From Mucilaginibacter celer (GTDB taxonomy: Bacteria; Bacteroidota; Bacteroidia; Sphingobacteriales; Sphingobacteriaceae), in contig NZ_CP032869.1 in assembly GCF_003576455.2 (NCBI RefSeq), positions 1,178,001-1,242,000 on the forward strand: DNA of 64,000 nucleotides. Reading direction: 5' to 3'. A program made the translations under genes and the position numbers. This document shows, one piece after another, positions 48,858 to 58,223 of this stretch (positions within the stretch are counted from its first letter, which is position 1; every line of letters starts with the position of its first letter). Below the pieces are notes generated by a model that saw nothing but the letters and a program-made list of their open reading frames with translations, was not told the DNA's origin and made no database searches.

Positions 48858-49874
48858 GATAGATCTTATTTTAGATAATACAATATCCGCTTTTTAAATG
48901 TTTAAATAAAACGTCGATAAAATATCGCTGCGATGATGGTGTGTTTACAGGCGCTCGCCTAAACCGGTACAGTGGTGCAGCTCATCCGGAGGATATGAAC
49001 AGGCCGGGAAATTTCGCGTACCCATTTTTTTCCTGGCGTGTACACCTCGTCTCCTTGCCGCCAAATCAAACCTTAAATTTTAATTCTGTTTTAAGGCAAC
49101 CATACGCGTCCAAAAAAATACCCGGGGCGAGAGGAAAGGAGCTGTGAGGTAACCGCGCCGATGACGGATTTTTTCGACGCTTTGAATCAAGTTTTTCTTC
49201 GACGAGAGTATCGAAAAACCTGCTAAAATTTTCGGGCTGTATACAAGCAGGAGAGATGTCTCGAATTTTATCGAACTCTCATTTTTTAACTGGATACACT
49301 ATCGTTCCGTTAAATCTCCTAACTGCTTTTGTGAACTTATTAGTTATATAAGTTATTTTAAATATCTGATTTTTAAATTTTAATGGTTTTTTATTTTGGA
49401 TATTTTTTACAATGCTAATTTTTTTAGTTTTTTGTGATTTTAGTTGTATGGCTTTTGTTGTATTTTTTATTCATGTAAATTTTATATATATCTGATTTTT
49501 AATTTAATATTTTATTTAATTGAACTCTTTTTTTAATTTTAATGCTGATGAAAATCTCGATACCCTCTCGTTTTTTAATTTCATCGCTTGTTGATCGTGT
49601 GAAATTTAAATACACTAACTAAAAATTGGATTTTGGCGCTATTCGCGGCAAAGCGATGTTTGCGGGCAGAAATACGTCTGAAAATTATAATGGCTTAGAA
49701 GGGCTAAAAATGGCCTGTTTTAATGTGGGGTTATTTGCTCTCCCGGCTGGGATATCGGGGTAAAATGCACGCAAAGGTGGTGGCTGAGGTTATCGGTTAT
49801 AAACAAAAAGCTACCCCGGATGAGGTAGCTTTTCTATGATGTTTTCCGGCCTGGTGGATACAGAAAATAAAAGA
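48858..49874. other. Gene-free kilobase with AT-rich core
   Basis: 1017 bp with no credible coding frame. 48930-49300 is mixed in composition and contains several palindromic stretches. 49330-49560 is extremely AT-rich, with long T runs and little G or C. 49620-49800 returns to normal composition. The right edge holds the terminator of the eamA unit. A 68-codon frame at 48941-49147 has no family resemblance. It may hide an RNA or be a remnant; I could not match known RNase P, tmRNA, 6S or SRP RNA patterns. Confidence 0.5.
49806..49836 (-). terminator. Rho-independent terminator of the tgt-lptF/G-eamA unit
   Basis: aaaaagctacc (about 49807-49817) and ggtagctttt (about 49826-49835) pair. The leftward reading ends in a run of five T. 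It lies about 40 bp after the eamA stop. Confidence 0.8.
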
Positions 49875-50777
49875 TCAGGCCCGGCTTTTTCGTTTTGAAA
49901 TTTGAGTTTGTACAACCGGGTACAGGAAGATTGTAGACAGGATGAGTAAAGCTCCACCCCAAAATCCGAGTGTCATTTTATTCATATCACCAAAAAAAAT
50001 GAACGACATAATGATACCATACACCGGCTCGAGGTTGGTGATAAGCGCTACCCTGAACGCCGAAAGTTCGCGCATAACCGATACGCCGGCTACATAGGCC
50101 AGCGATGTGCAGATGGTGCCGAGTAGTAATAAGTAGCCAATGTCTGCCGGCTTCAATAGCATATCCCGGGTATAGCCCGAGGTGATAAACAGGTATATCG
50201 AGATCCATACAAATGCGCCCGATAATTCATAAAAAGCAATCACCGGGGCCTCGGCTTTCTTTACCAGGCGCGAGTTGATAATCGAAAAAAGGCTGGCGCA
50301 AACAGCGCTCGCCAATCCGGTTATGATACCCTTAGTGTATCGTGTTTCAAACTTGAAAATTAAAATAATGCCGGTGATAATTAAAATTCCGGCAAGTATT
50401 TCCAGTTTTGAGATGCGCTTTTTATTGATGACCGGCTCAAAAATAGCCGTAAATAAAGTAATGGAGGAGAGGCAAACCAGCGTAACAGCAACGGTTGAAA
50501 GCTTGATAGCAGCGAAAAAAAGGATCCAATGCGCACCAACAATAGCGCCCGTAGCCACCATTTTTAGTATGGATTTTCGCTCAACTTTAAAATCGGTTTT
50601 ACTGAATTTGAAATACAAAAACAAGGATAAAGAAGCGATCAAAACCCTGAACCATACCAATTGTACCGCCGAAATGGTGATTAAAGCACCTAAAATTCCG
50701 GTAAATCCCCATACAAAAACGGTAAAATGGAGAATAATTAGGTTCTTATTTAGACTTTGACGGGCTGTTTGCGACAT
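49875..50777 (-). CDS. EamA/DMT-family transporter
   Basis: A 300-aa inner-membrane protein with ten predicted helices in two repeated EamA halves (FVWGFTGILGALI starts the first, IITGLASAVCASLFSIINSRLV the second). The family exports metabolites such as amino acids; the substrate is unknown. The start overlaps the LptF/G stop by one base (stop TAA shares its last base with ATG in the opposite order), so it is the last gene of the tgt-lptF/G-eamA unit. Confidence 0.85.
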   Translation of the reverse strand: MSQTARQSLNKNLIILHFTVFVWGFTGILGALITISAVQLVWFRVLIASLSLFLYFKFSKTDFKVERKSILKMVATGAIVGAHWILFFAAIKLSTVAVTLVCLSSITLFTAIFEPVINKKRISKLEILAGILIITGIILIFKFETRYTKGIITGLASAVCASLFSIINSRLVKKAEAPVIAFYELSGAFVWISIYLFITSGYTRDMLLKPADIGYLLLLGTICTSLAYVAGVSVMRELSAFRVALITNLEPVYGIIMSFIFFGDMNKMTLGFWGGALLILSTIFLYPVVQTQISKRKSRA

Positions 50778-51880
50778 TATTTAGGTGCTTTTAATAACAG
50801 GTAATACCCCAAAATGCCGAATACTATATTAGGTATAAACACGGCAACCAGCGGTGTCATGCCTCCTTTTACCGAAAATACCAGGGCAAAGCGCTCTAAA
50901 ATGATATAGGCAAAGCATAGTAATATACCAATACCGAGGGGTAATCCAACACCGCCACGCACCTTTCTTGATGAGATAGAAACACCAATTAGTGTAAGTA
51001 CATAAGCCGATAAGGGATAAACAAAACGGTGGAATTTTTCGAAATAAATCGACTTTAAATACTCTGGTCTACGAAGTTTTTCCTTATCGATATTCTTGTT
51101 CAAATCGCTTAATGACATGGCCGTATACACGTTATCATACACGATAAAATCGCTCGGGTGCATATCTAATACGGTATCTTTTTGGGGCTGATTTTTCAGA
51201 AATTGCTCCTTCATTCCCCGCACATATTTAACAGAATAATCTTTTAAACTCCAGATATTTTTTACCGAATCGTATTGAATTTGATTTGCAATCAGCTTTT
51301 CGCGAAGTGTATCTCCGTTAAACTTTTCCATTATAAAATTATAACCCAGGTGCGTGGTGGGATCATAATTGCTCAGATAAACAAAAGTATGCTTGTCAAT
51401 TTGCATATGCACTTCACTCTTTGTAGGGTCATTATCCATCATTCCATTGGCATTTTCAAAGTCTATTTTTAATCTGTTTGTGTATGGAATAAGATAAACA
51501 TTGGCAAAAAATGATACAATAAATATCAGTGTAGAGGAAATAATGTATGGTCTTAAAAAACGGTTGAAGCTTGCCCTTCCGCTCAAAATCGGAACAATTT
51601 CTGTTTGATTTGCCATCTTAGCTGTGAAGAAAATTACCGCCAGAAAGTTGATCAATGGCGATAGCATATTCAAATAAAATGGAATAAATCCTGCGTAGTA
51701 TCTAAAGATAATATCGTGTAAACTGGCGTGCTTATTCAGGAAGTTATCAAGCTTTTCTGATACGTCGAATACCACGGATATCACCATGAAAATGCCCATG
51801 GTGAATATAAAAGTTCCCAGGTATTTTCCGATGATAAACCTGTCGATAATTTTTAAATACCTATGAAAAATAGCCTTCAT
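50777..51880 (-). CDS. LptF/LptG-family LPS export permease
   Basis: A 367-aa permease of the LPS transporter LptB2FG. Three N-terminal membrane helices (YLGTFIFTMGIFMVISVVF and following), a large periplasmic beta-jellyroll (about 130-250), and three C-terminal helices. Assignment to F or G cannot be made, since Bacteroidota carry two similar proteins. It lies between tgt and the EamA gene. LPS genes occur at the far end of the window but are unlinked. Confidence 0.9.
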   Translation of the reverse strand: MKAIFHRYLKIIDRFIIGKYLGTFIFTMGIFMVISVVFDVSEKLDNFLNKHASLHDIIFRYYAGFIPFYLNMLSPLINFLAVIFFTAKMANQTEIVPILSGRASFNRFLRPYIISSTLIFIVSFFANVYLIPYTNRLKIDFENANGMMDNDPTKSEVHMQIDKHTFVYLSNYDPTTHLGYNFIMEKFNGDTLREKLIANQIQYDSVKNIWSLKDYSVKYVRGMKEQFLKNQPQKDTVLDMHPSDFIVYDNVYTAMSLSDLNKNIDKEKLRRPEYLKSIYFEKFHRFVYPLSAYVLTLIGVSISSRKVRGGVGLPLGIGILLCFAYIILERFALVFSVKGGMTPLVAVFIPNIVFGILGYYLLLKAPK

Positions 51881-51934
51881 TTATCGGTTATTTTATTTGC
51901 TTTTTGTTTTTAATTTGATCTTTGCCGTGATAGA

Positions 51935-53065
51935 TTATAAACGCTGTCCAAGGCATTTTACCATCATGTTTTTCCATTCGTAAAATTCGCCGGCTATGAT
52001 TTTTTTTCGCGCTTCTTTCACCAGCCATAAGTAAAAATGGAGGTTATGGAGCGTTGCAATTTGCGCGCCAAGCATCTCGCCCGAGTGGATCAGGTGGCGT
52101 AGATATGCTTTGGTGTAAGCTTTATCTGCAAACAGATCACTATCATTTTCAATAGCCGAAAAGTCGTTTTTCCACTTCTCGTTTTTGATATTGATGATGC
52201 CATTTTTGGTGAACAGCATACCGTTGCGGGCGTTACGGGTTGGCATTACACAATCGAACATATCAATGCCCAGGGCTATGTTTTCCAGTATATTTACAGG
52301 TGTGCCAACCCCCATTAGGTAGCGAGGTTTTTGCTCAGGTAATATATTACAAACAATCTCGGTCATAGCATACATTTCCTCTGCCGGTTCACCTACTGAT
52401 AGGCCGCCGATGGCGTTACCTTCACGCTCGTAAGAGGCAATTACTTCGGCCGAGCGTATACGTAAATCTTTATAAACAGAGCCCTGTACAATAGGGAAGA
52501 GTGTTTGGCTGTAACCGTATTTTGGCTCGGTACTATCAAACCTGTCGCAGCAGCGTTTAAGCCAGCGATGCGTCATTTCTATTGATCGTTTGGCGTAGTT
52601 ATAATCGCAGGGATAGGGGGTGCATTCATCAAAAGCCATGATAATATCAGCACCGATTACGCGCTGAATATCCATCACATTTTCGGGCGTGAACAAGTGT
52701 TTCGAGCCATCAATGTGCGAACGGAATGTAACGCCTTCTTCCTTAATTTTACGTACTTCGGTTAATGAATAAACCTGGTAACCGCCGCTATCCGTTAATA
52801 TCGGGCCATCCCAGCCATTAAATTTATGCAAACCGCCCGCACTTTCAAGCGTGCTTAAGCCGGGGCGCAGGTATAAATGGTAGGTGTTACCTAATATAAT
52901 CTGGGCCTCAATATCGTTTTTTAATTCGTGCTGATGTACGGCTTTTACGGTACCCGCGGTGCCTACGGGCATAAAAATAGGGGTTTGGATAGTACCGTGG
53001 TCGGTAGTGATCTCGCCGGCGCGTGCCTTCGAAAGCGGATCTTGCGTTGTTAAAGTAAATTTCAT
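51935..53065 (-). CDS. tgt: tRNA-guanine(34) transglycosylase
   Basis: Exchanges guanine for preQ1 at the wobble base of tRNAs with GUN anticodons. The 376-aa TIM-barrel protein has FMPVGTAGTVKAV, GNTYHLYLRPG, DSGGYQVYSL (catalytic Asp region), IGGLSVGEP and GIDMFDCVMPTRNARNG (second catalytic Asp). The zinc-site CxCxxC of the usual C-terminus is not seen: the protein reads FSAIENDSDLFADKAYTKAYLRHL where YTCDCEDYTRAYLHHL-like sequence normally stands. Confidence 0.93.
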   Translation of the reverse strand: MKFTLTTQDPLSKARAGEITTDHGTIQTPIFMPVGTAGTVKAVHQHELKNDIEAQIILGNTYHLYLRPGLSTLESAGGLHKFNGWDGPILTDSGGYQVYSLTEVRKIKEEGVTFRSHIDGSKHLFTPENVMDIQRVIGADIIMAFDECTPYPCDYNYAKRSIEMTHRWLKRCCDRFDSTEPKYGYSQTLFPIVQGSVYKDLRIRSAEVIASYEREGNAIGGLSVGEPAEEMYAMTEIVCNILPEQKPRYLMGVGTPVNILENIALGIDMFDCVMPTRNARNGMLFTKNGIINIKNEKWKNDFSAIENDSDLFADKAYTKAYLRHLIHSGEMLGAQIATLHNLHFYLWLVKEARKKIIAGEFYEWKNMMVKCLGQRL

Positions 53066-53075
53066 TTTGAGGTGG

Positions 53076-53083
53076 CAAAATTA
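53076..53083 (-). promoter_or_regulatory. -7 promoter element TAATTTTG of tgt
   Basis: Plus-strand caaaatta; an exact TAnnTTTG match on the minus strand, 10 bases before the tgt ATG. Confidence 0.5.
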
Positions 53084-53268
53084 GCAAAAAAAAGCCTCAA
53101 CCCCGTTGTGTGCTTATATAAGAGTACCGGAAAGCAATTGGTAAACGCGCTGAATATTAAACCCATGTTGATAAAGTTGAGCACTGTTGAGAACTATTAC
53201 GTTAATCCATTATTAAACTTTAAATTAACGCTGAACCGCCGCCTTAATTTCATCGATTTTTAACAAAT

Positions 53269-54411
53269 TTGCCTGATTATTTTTTTTGTTTGGAAACGTA
53301 CGTACAAAACGCGCTTTTTATTCTTTTTCAGCTTTGTTTTATAGTTCAGCTGTATTATTTGATAAGCAGGCATACCCGCCTTGCAGGCTACAAACCGGGT
53401 GAGGAACCGCCTCCGCAGGTACTGATTCCGGTATCTGTCATCATCAGCGCGCGCAACGAGGCGCAAAATCTGCAGGAAAATCTGCCCGCTATTCTTGAAC
53501 AAAACTACCCCGACTTTGAGGTGGTAGTTATAAATGATTGCTCGTACGACCGAAGCGATGAGGTGCTGGAAGAACTGGAGAAACAATATTCACACCTTAA
53601 AGTGGTTACCATAACCGAGCATGACAGGTTTAAAACCGGGAAAAAATTTGCACTAACCCTGGGGATAAAAGCCTCAAAAAACGAATACCTTTTGTTTACC
53701 GATGCCGATTGCCGACCGGCTTCCGAAAATTGGATCAGCCGCATGATGGCTAATTTTTCAAACGGCGTGGAGATAGTTTTGGGCTACTCGCCTTATACCA
53801 AACGCCGCGGTTTTTTAAACGCTTTTACCCGTTTTGAAACCGTGAAAACTGCCATTAATTATTTTTCAAGCGCCCTTACCGGCGATCCGTATATGGGCAT
53901 CGGCCGCAACCTTGCCTATACAAAAACCTTGTTTTTTAGCGCCAAGGGCTTTGCTTCGCACATGCATGTACTATCCGGCGATGATGACTTGTTTGTTAAC
54001 CAGCATGCCACAAGCAGCAATACTGCCGTGGAACTAAACCCTGAAACCTTTGTTTATACCGAGGCTAAAACCACTTTTAAAGCCTGGTTCAGGCAAAAAA
54101 AACGGCACATGGGTGTGGGCAAACTGTACAAAAACCAGCACAGGCGCATGATTAGTTTTGACGCCTTAAGTGGATTTATATTTTATATTTTGTTGATATT
54201 ATTCGTTATTTTAAGGTATGAACCAGTACTGGCATTGGGTTTGTGCGTTTTTAGAATGATATTACAACTGGCCATTTATAATCGTATATTTAAAAAACTC
54301 GAAGCAAAAAGCCTGTTTTGGTATTTCCCCCTTTTTGATCTTATATATTATATGTATTTAACTGTTTTTGGAGTGATCGGTACCTTTTTAAAAACGAAGC
54401 AATGGAAATAA
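53269..54411 (+). CDS. Glycosyltransferase family 2 membrane protein
   Basis: A 380-aa GT-A glycosyltransferase. A first membrane helix (about 12-35), then VSVIISARNEAQNLQENL, DCSYDRSDEV, DADCRPASENW (DxD-like) and GDDDLFVNQ, then QKKRHMG (QxxRW-like), and C-terminal membrane helices. This is the chain-extending type. No ATG lies near the N-terminus; TTG 53269 sits within a -7-like element (CAAATTTG), so TTG 53290 may be the true start. Overlaps the sigma factor gene by 10 bp. Product unknown. Confidence 0.85.
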   Translation: MPDYFFCLETYVQNALFILFQLCFIVQLYYLISRHTRLAGYKPGEEPPPQVLIPVSVIISARNEAQNLQENLPAILEQNYPDFEVVVINDCSYDRSDEVLEELEKQYSHLKVVTITEHDRFKTGKKFALTLGIKASKNEYLLFTDADCRPASENWISRMMANFSNGVEIVLGYSPYTKRRGFLNAFTRFETVKTAINYFSSALTGDPYMGIGRNLAYTKTLFFSAKGFASHMHVLSGDDDLFVNQHATSSNTAVELNPETFVYTEAKTTFKAWFRQKKRHMGVGKLYKNQHRRMISFDALSGFIFYILLILFVILRYEPVLALGLCVFRMILQLAIYNRIFKKLEAKSLFWYFPLFDLIYYMYLTVFGVIGTFLKTKQWK

Positions 54412-55007
54412 ACGCCAACTTTACCGAAAATGCTAAGAATGATTTTCACCTGGTGGTAAAGGCCCGCCAGGGCGATCAGAAAGCCTACGCCGATTTAATG
54501 CACCGCTATAAAGATTCGATATACTTTATGGTGCTTAAAATGGTGAACAACAAGGAGGATGCAATGGATTTAACCGTAGAAACCTTTGCTAAAGCATTTG
54601 AAAAGCTTGAAAAATATCAGCCCGATTTTGCTTTCAGCACCTGGCTTTTTAGGGTGGCTACCAATAATTGTATCGATTTTATCCGCAAAAAGAAGCTCAA
54701 TACCATGTCTATCCATGGTATGATGGATGATGAAGGCGATGAAAAACCACTGCAAATTAAGGCGGATACACTTAATCCCGAAGAAACATCTATCAAAAAA
54801 CAGCAAACCCAGGAGCTGAAAACGTTAATTGAAAGTTTGCCTACCCGCTACAGAAACCTGATTACTTTAAGGTATTTTGATGAGCTTTCGTACGAAGAAA
54901 TTGCCCAGCAACTTGATCTTCCGTTGGGTACTGTAAAGGCACAATTATTCAGGGCGAGGTACCTGCTTGGTAATATTATTAATCGTTTTAACAGGGATGA
55001 CATCTGA
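54402..55007 (+). CDS. ECF-type RNA polymerase sigma factor
   Basis: A 201-aa sigma-70 family protein with regions sigma2 (about 20-95: DLTVETFAKAFEKLEKY, FSTWLFRVATNNCIDFIRKKK) and sigma4 (about 140-195: LPTRYRNLITLRYFDELSYEEIAQQL, GTVKAQLFRARYLL). The linker contains an acidic stretch. No anti-sigma gene follows; rsmG does. Because it overlaps the glycosyltransferase gene, a shared transcript is likely. Confidence 0.92.
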   Translation: MEINANFTENAKNDFHLVVKARQGDQKAYADLMHRYKDSIYFMVLKMVNNKEDAMDLTVETFAKAFEKLEKYQPDFAFSTWLFRVATNNCIDFIRKKKLNTMSIHGMMDDEGDEKPLQIKADTLNPEETSIKKQQTQELKTLIESLPTRYRNLITLRYFDELSYEEIAQQLDLPLGTVKAQLFRARYLLGNIINRFNRDDI

Positions 55008-55623
55008 AATAGTTCTACAATATTTTCCTGATTTAAGTAATGAACAGCGCGAACAAATTGAAAAATTGCCCGCGTTATATGAACATTGGAACAGCCAGAT
55101 TAACGTAATTTCGCGTAAAGACATCGATCTTTTATTTGAAAGACACGTGCTTCATTCGCTTGGAATTGCAAAAGTTATGACGTTTTTACCCGGCGAAAAT
55201 GTACTTGATGTTGGTACCGGCGGCGGCTTTCCTGGTATTCCTCTGGCTATTTTATTTCCCGAAACGCAGTTTCATCTGGTTGATTCGATAGGTAAAAAAA
55301 TTAAAGTTGTTACCGAAGTGGCTGCTGCTTTGGGGCTGAAAAATGTGCGGGCTTCGCACCTGCGCGCCGAGCAGTTAACAGAGAAATTCGACTTTGTTGT
55401 ATCACGCGCGGTTACACAATTAAAAGATTTTTATCCCTGGGTAAAAGGCAAATTCAACAAGCAATCCAACAATAAATTACCTAACGGAATCCTTTATTTA
55501 AAGGGCGGAGACCTGACGCAGGAGATCAAAGAATCGGGCCTGAGTGTAACACAATATCATCTGAAAGACTATTTTAAAAAAGAGTTTTTCGAAACAAAGC
55601 AGGTGATATACGTTAAGGGATAA
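54997..55623 (+). CDS. rsmG: 16S rRNA (guanine527-N7)-methyltransferase
   Basis: Methylates G527 of 16S rRNA with SAM. The 208-aa protein has NVISRKDIDLLFERHVLHSLGI, the SAM-binding VLDVGTGGGFPGIPLAILFP and FDFVVSRAVTQL. ATG 54997 is chosen: it fits the family start, whereas ATG 54967 adds ten residues that merely read through the sigma factor gene. Overlaps the sigma factor stop by 11 bp. Confidence 0.94.
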   Translation: MTSEIVLQYFPDLSNEQREQIEKLPALYEHWNSQINVISRKDIDLLFERHVLHSLGIAKVMTFLPGENVLDVGTGGGFPGIPLAILFPETQFHLVDSIGKKIKVVTEVAAALGLKNVRASHLRAEQLTEKFDFVVSRAVTQLKDFYPWVKGKFNKQSNNKLPNGILYLKGGDLTQEIKESGLSVTQYHLKDYFKKEFFETKQVIYVKG

Positions 55624-55649
55624 GCCTTTCGTTTTCCATTAATCTATAA

Positions 55650-55920
55650 TTTTTAGGCGCGCTAAGGTGCAGAGGTTTTACGAATAGATGGTTTGAGATT
55701 TTTAGGCACGCAAAGGCGCAGGGACGCAAAGGTTTTTGGGTGGATGGTTTGAGATTTTTAAGTGCGCAAAGAGGCTAAGACGCAAAGGTTTACAAATAGA
55801 TAGTTTGAATTTTTAAGGCGCAAAGAAGCTAAGACGCAAAGCTGGTAGGTTTTGGTCGTTGATTTTTGCGCATGTAGATACAAACTTTTCTTCTCAGAGT
55901 CTCGGCGGCTTTGCGTGATA
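55650..55920. repeat. Degenerate tandem repeat, about 55-bp units with CGCAAAG words
   Basis: Four head-to-tail units start at 55650, 55699, 55755 and 55810 (lengths 49, 56, 55 and 53). Each begins ttttta-(a/g)g, has GCGCAAAG/GACGCAAAG words and ends near gtttga. An inverted piece (ggctttgcgtga, about 55906-55917) closes the array. It fills the convergent gap between rsmG and the next gene. Confidence 0.85.
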
Positions 55921-55922
55921 AA

Positions 55923-56165
55923 TTATATCAAGTGGTCGTGGTGCTGATTGTCTGTTCTCGAGGCTGCCCAGAAAACAAAGCCCAGGAAAAACAGCGCCCC
56001 TCCGGCAAAAACAGGAAGTTTGAATGTCCAGTTACCGCCCATTCCGGTGGTGATGATTGAGCTGCCTGAGCTATCTACAGCGTTAATAGTTGATCCGTAA
56101 AAAAAATTGCCGGCAATAAGAGCAATAAGCCCTACAATTGCTAAGATGATACCAAACCTTTTCAT
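55923..56165 (-). CDS. Small two-helix membrane protein
   Basis: An 80-aa protein with membrane helices at about 5-24 and 47-68 and a His/Asp-rich tail (NQHHDHLI). No family is certain, though it resembles short DUF3185-like proteins. It is a single gene. Its stop is 3 bp from the tandem repeat array. Confidence 0.6.
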   Translation of the reverse strand: MKRFGIILAIVGLIALIAGNFFYGSTINAVDSSGSSIITTGMGGNWTFKLPVFAGGALFFLGFVFWAASRTDNQHHDHLI

Positions 56166-56465
56166 ATTATCAAGTTTTAAAAATGAACAAAAGCAGGTTA
56201 ACGGTAAGGTTAAGGAAGTATAATCGGTATTAATACTACAAAGCGCGATGGTATTTGTTTGCTTTGCATTTGGTTGATGATTTTAAATCAGCACTATAAT
56301 AAAGTTACGTAAATCGAAAAGATATATTACAAATACCAGGCTATTTTTATTTGTAAATTATTGAAAAAGAGGAGAGTTGTTTACGTCAAAAATTGCCGGA
56401 ACGGATTTAGGCCGGTCGGCAATTAAGAGAGCTTATAAAGCTCTGTTATTTTAGTGGAGGCTGGT
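56166..56465. other. Gene-free 300 bp downstream of the M56 gene
   Basis: AT-rich. It has a small hairpin AGAGCTT-ATA-AAGCTCT (56428-56444) and ATTGCCG...CGGCAAT arms (about 56390-56422), either of which could end the leftward M56 transcript. Nothing else recognised. Confidence 0.45.
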
Positions 56466-58223
56466 TTACAAATAGCCCACCACTACTGATTGATTAATTG
56501 TAACTGCGGATGGATTGGCTGCAGCTACTTCTTTAGCCTGTTTTTCGGGCACTTGATTATCGGTTTTCGAATCTAAAAGCTCCATCGCTACAGGTACATT
56601 ATACATGCCCGATTTCACACCCAGTTTGCCATCAAAGCTATTTAAAACCCTTAGTATTTCATTATCTATATCAGTATCGATACTTTTTAAAAGTTTAACA
56701 TTATTTATTTTTCCATCAGTAACATTAACGCTTAACATAACCTGGCCGGCAATGCGTGCGTTGCGCGCTTTTGAAGGATAACGGACGTTTCGGCCGATAA
56801 AGCGATGTAGATCGTGAAACGGATCGGCCGGTGGGGGAGGCGGAGGGATACGTACTTCGGTGGCCGGTGAGGGCGGAGCTGGAGGCAAAGGTGTAGCCGG
56901 TTCCTGTCCTGGTGCGGCGGGCGCGGGAAGCATATCTACCGTAGCTTTCAGTTTTTTACCTTTTTTTGCCGGTATTGGTGGCGGCGGCGGTGGTGGCAAC
57001 TGATTTGTTATCTTGTGCGGACCAGAGCCTGCTGGTAATGGCGGTGGCGGAGGAGGTTTCGGGAAATTGAAGTTTTTAGGGAACGAATAGCCATATTTTT
57101 CTTTCAGTGTAGCTAATACTTCGGGAGTGGCCTGGCTTTTCAGGTACTCTTTGCGCTCGCCGTTTTTATCCTGGATAACCACTTTAAAATCAGCTTTATC
57201 GCCTTCAACAAAACCGCTTTCTTCGTATTTGTATCCTTTTGGCGTGTTGCCTTTTAAATTAAATTGCGCGCGTTTTGTAGTATCTGCAATTGGCGAATGG
57301 GCCATTGCCATACGGTTTGCGGCAACCTGATGTTTGGGCAGCAGATCAATAAATCCATAAGTTTTACTGAATGCCAGCGTTGATGCGCCCAGCAGGCCGC
57401 AGCTTATGGGCAGGGCCACGAGGTATTTTAGCCTGGCTAATTTCCCCGATCGTTTTTGGTTTAACATAATGATCCTCTTTTTTAGTAAATTATAATTGAA
57501 AAATGAATGCGCAATAGATGAGCCGCTAAGCCCGTAAGCATTGCTAACCAGGAAGGATGAATAGCTGATAGCATCGCTTTCCTGCATGGCGGTTTGTTCA
57601 TCAGCAATGTATTCGTGTACGGTTTTCAGGCTTATTTGCAACAAATAAACAAGCGGATTAAACCAGTTAATGATCTTGATCAACTCTAAAAAAACAATAT
57701 CAACCGAGTGTTTTTGGCGGATATGCACCAGCTCGTGTTGAATAATGATGTTATTCTTAGCCGTTTTTGTGCCAATAAAAAGGTAGTTGAAAAATGAAAA
57801 CGCGGTATTGGATCCGTGAACGTTTATCAGTTTATACTTATCGCCAATCCGTGTTTTGCTTGTTTTTGTTAGCTTCAGGAGTTGATAAATTTTAACAATA
57901 AGCAGTACGGCAAGCGTGGCAACACCCAATATGTAGGCATAAACCATTAATTCATTGATAGTTAACTGTGGGGTAGTAGTCGCCGCATCTGCTTGTATCT
58001 GCAGTTGAGACGTACCTGTAATTATAAAGGTTTGCAGCGGCTGTTCGGCAGGTTTTAGCCAGCCTATTTGCACAACAGGTATAATGAAGGATACGATGCA
58101 GCTAAGCAGCAGGTATACCCGGTTTAAAGTGTAGTAGGTTTCTTTATTTAAAAACAGGCAATAACCGGCGTAAAACACGCACAGATACAGGTTTGCCTCT
58201 AAAAGGTAATGCAGCCAGTTCAT
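56466..58223 (-). CDS. BlaR1-like M56 metallopeptidase fused to TonB domain
   Basis: A 585-aa membrane protein. Four N-terminal helices hold an M56 peptidase with the zinc motif H163-E-L-V-H167. A further helix is near 270. Then a Pro-rich segment (runs such as PPPPPP) and a C-terminal TonB-type domain (about 480-575, RYPSKARNARIAGQVMLSVNV). In BlaR1, the peptidase removes the BlaI repressor on a signal; here the sensor is replaced by a TonB domain. Start overlaps the BlaI gene by 4 bp. Its trigger is unknown. Confidence 0.9.
   Translation of the reverse strand: MNWLHYLLEANLYLCVFYAGYCLFLNKETYYTLNRVYLLLSCIVSFIIPVVQIGWLKPAEQPLQTFIITGTSQLQIQADAATTTPQLTINELMVYAYILGVATLAVLLIVKIYQLLKLTKTSKTRIGDKYKLINVHGSNTAFSFFNYLFIGTKTAKNNIIIQHELVHIRQKHSVDIVFLELIKIINWFNPLVYLLQISLKTVHEYIADEQTAMQESDAISYSSFLVSNAYGLSGSSIAHSFFNYNLLKKRIIMLNQKRSGKLARLKYLVALPISCGLLGASTLAFSKTYGFIDLLPKHQVAANRMAMAHSPIADTTKRAQFNLKGNTPKGYKYEESGFVEGDKADFKVVIQDKNGERKEYLKSQATPEVLATLKEKYGYSFPKNFNFPKPPPPPPLPAGSGPHKITNQLPPPPPPPIPAKKGKKLKATVDMLPAPAAPGQEPATPLPPAPPSPATEVRIPPPPPPADPFHDLHRFIGRNVRYPSKARNARIAGQVMLSVNVTDGKINNVKLLKSIDTDIDNEILRVLNSFDGKLGVKSGMYNVPVAMELLDSKTDNQVPEKQAKEVAAANPSAVTINQSVVVGYL

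Noticed and set aside
48941..49147. 68-codon open frame in the gene-free kilobase
   Set aside because: No family resemblance, unusual composition and no promoter; not enough to call a gene.
48930..49330. RNase P RNA, tmRNA, 6S RNA or SRP RNA in the gene-free region
   Set aside because: The hallmark conserved segments of these RNAs were not found by eye.
53072..53263. 63-codon frame between tgt and the glycosyltransferase gene
   Set aside because: It covers the divergent promoter region and has no recognisable motif.
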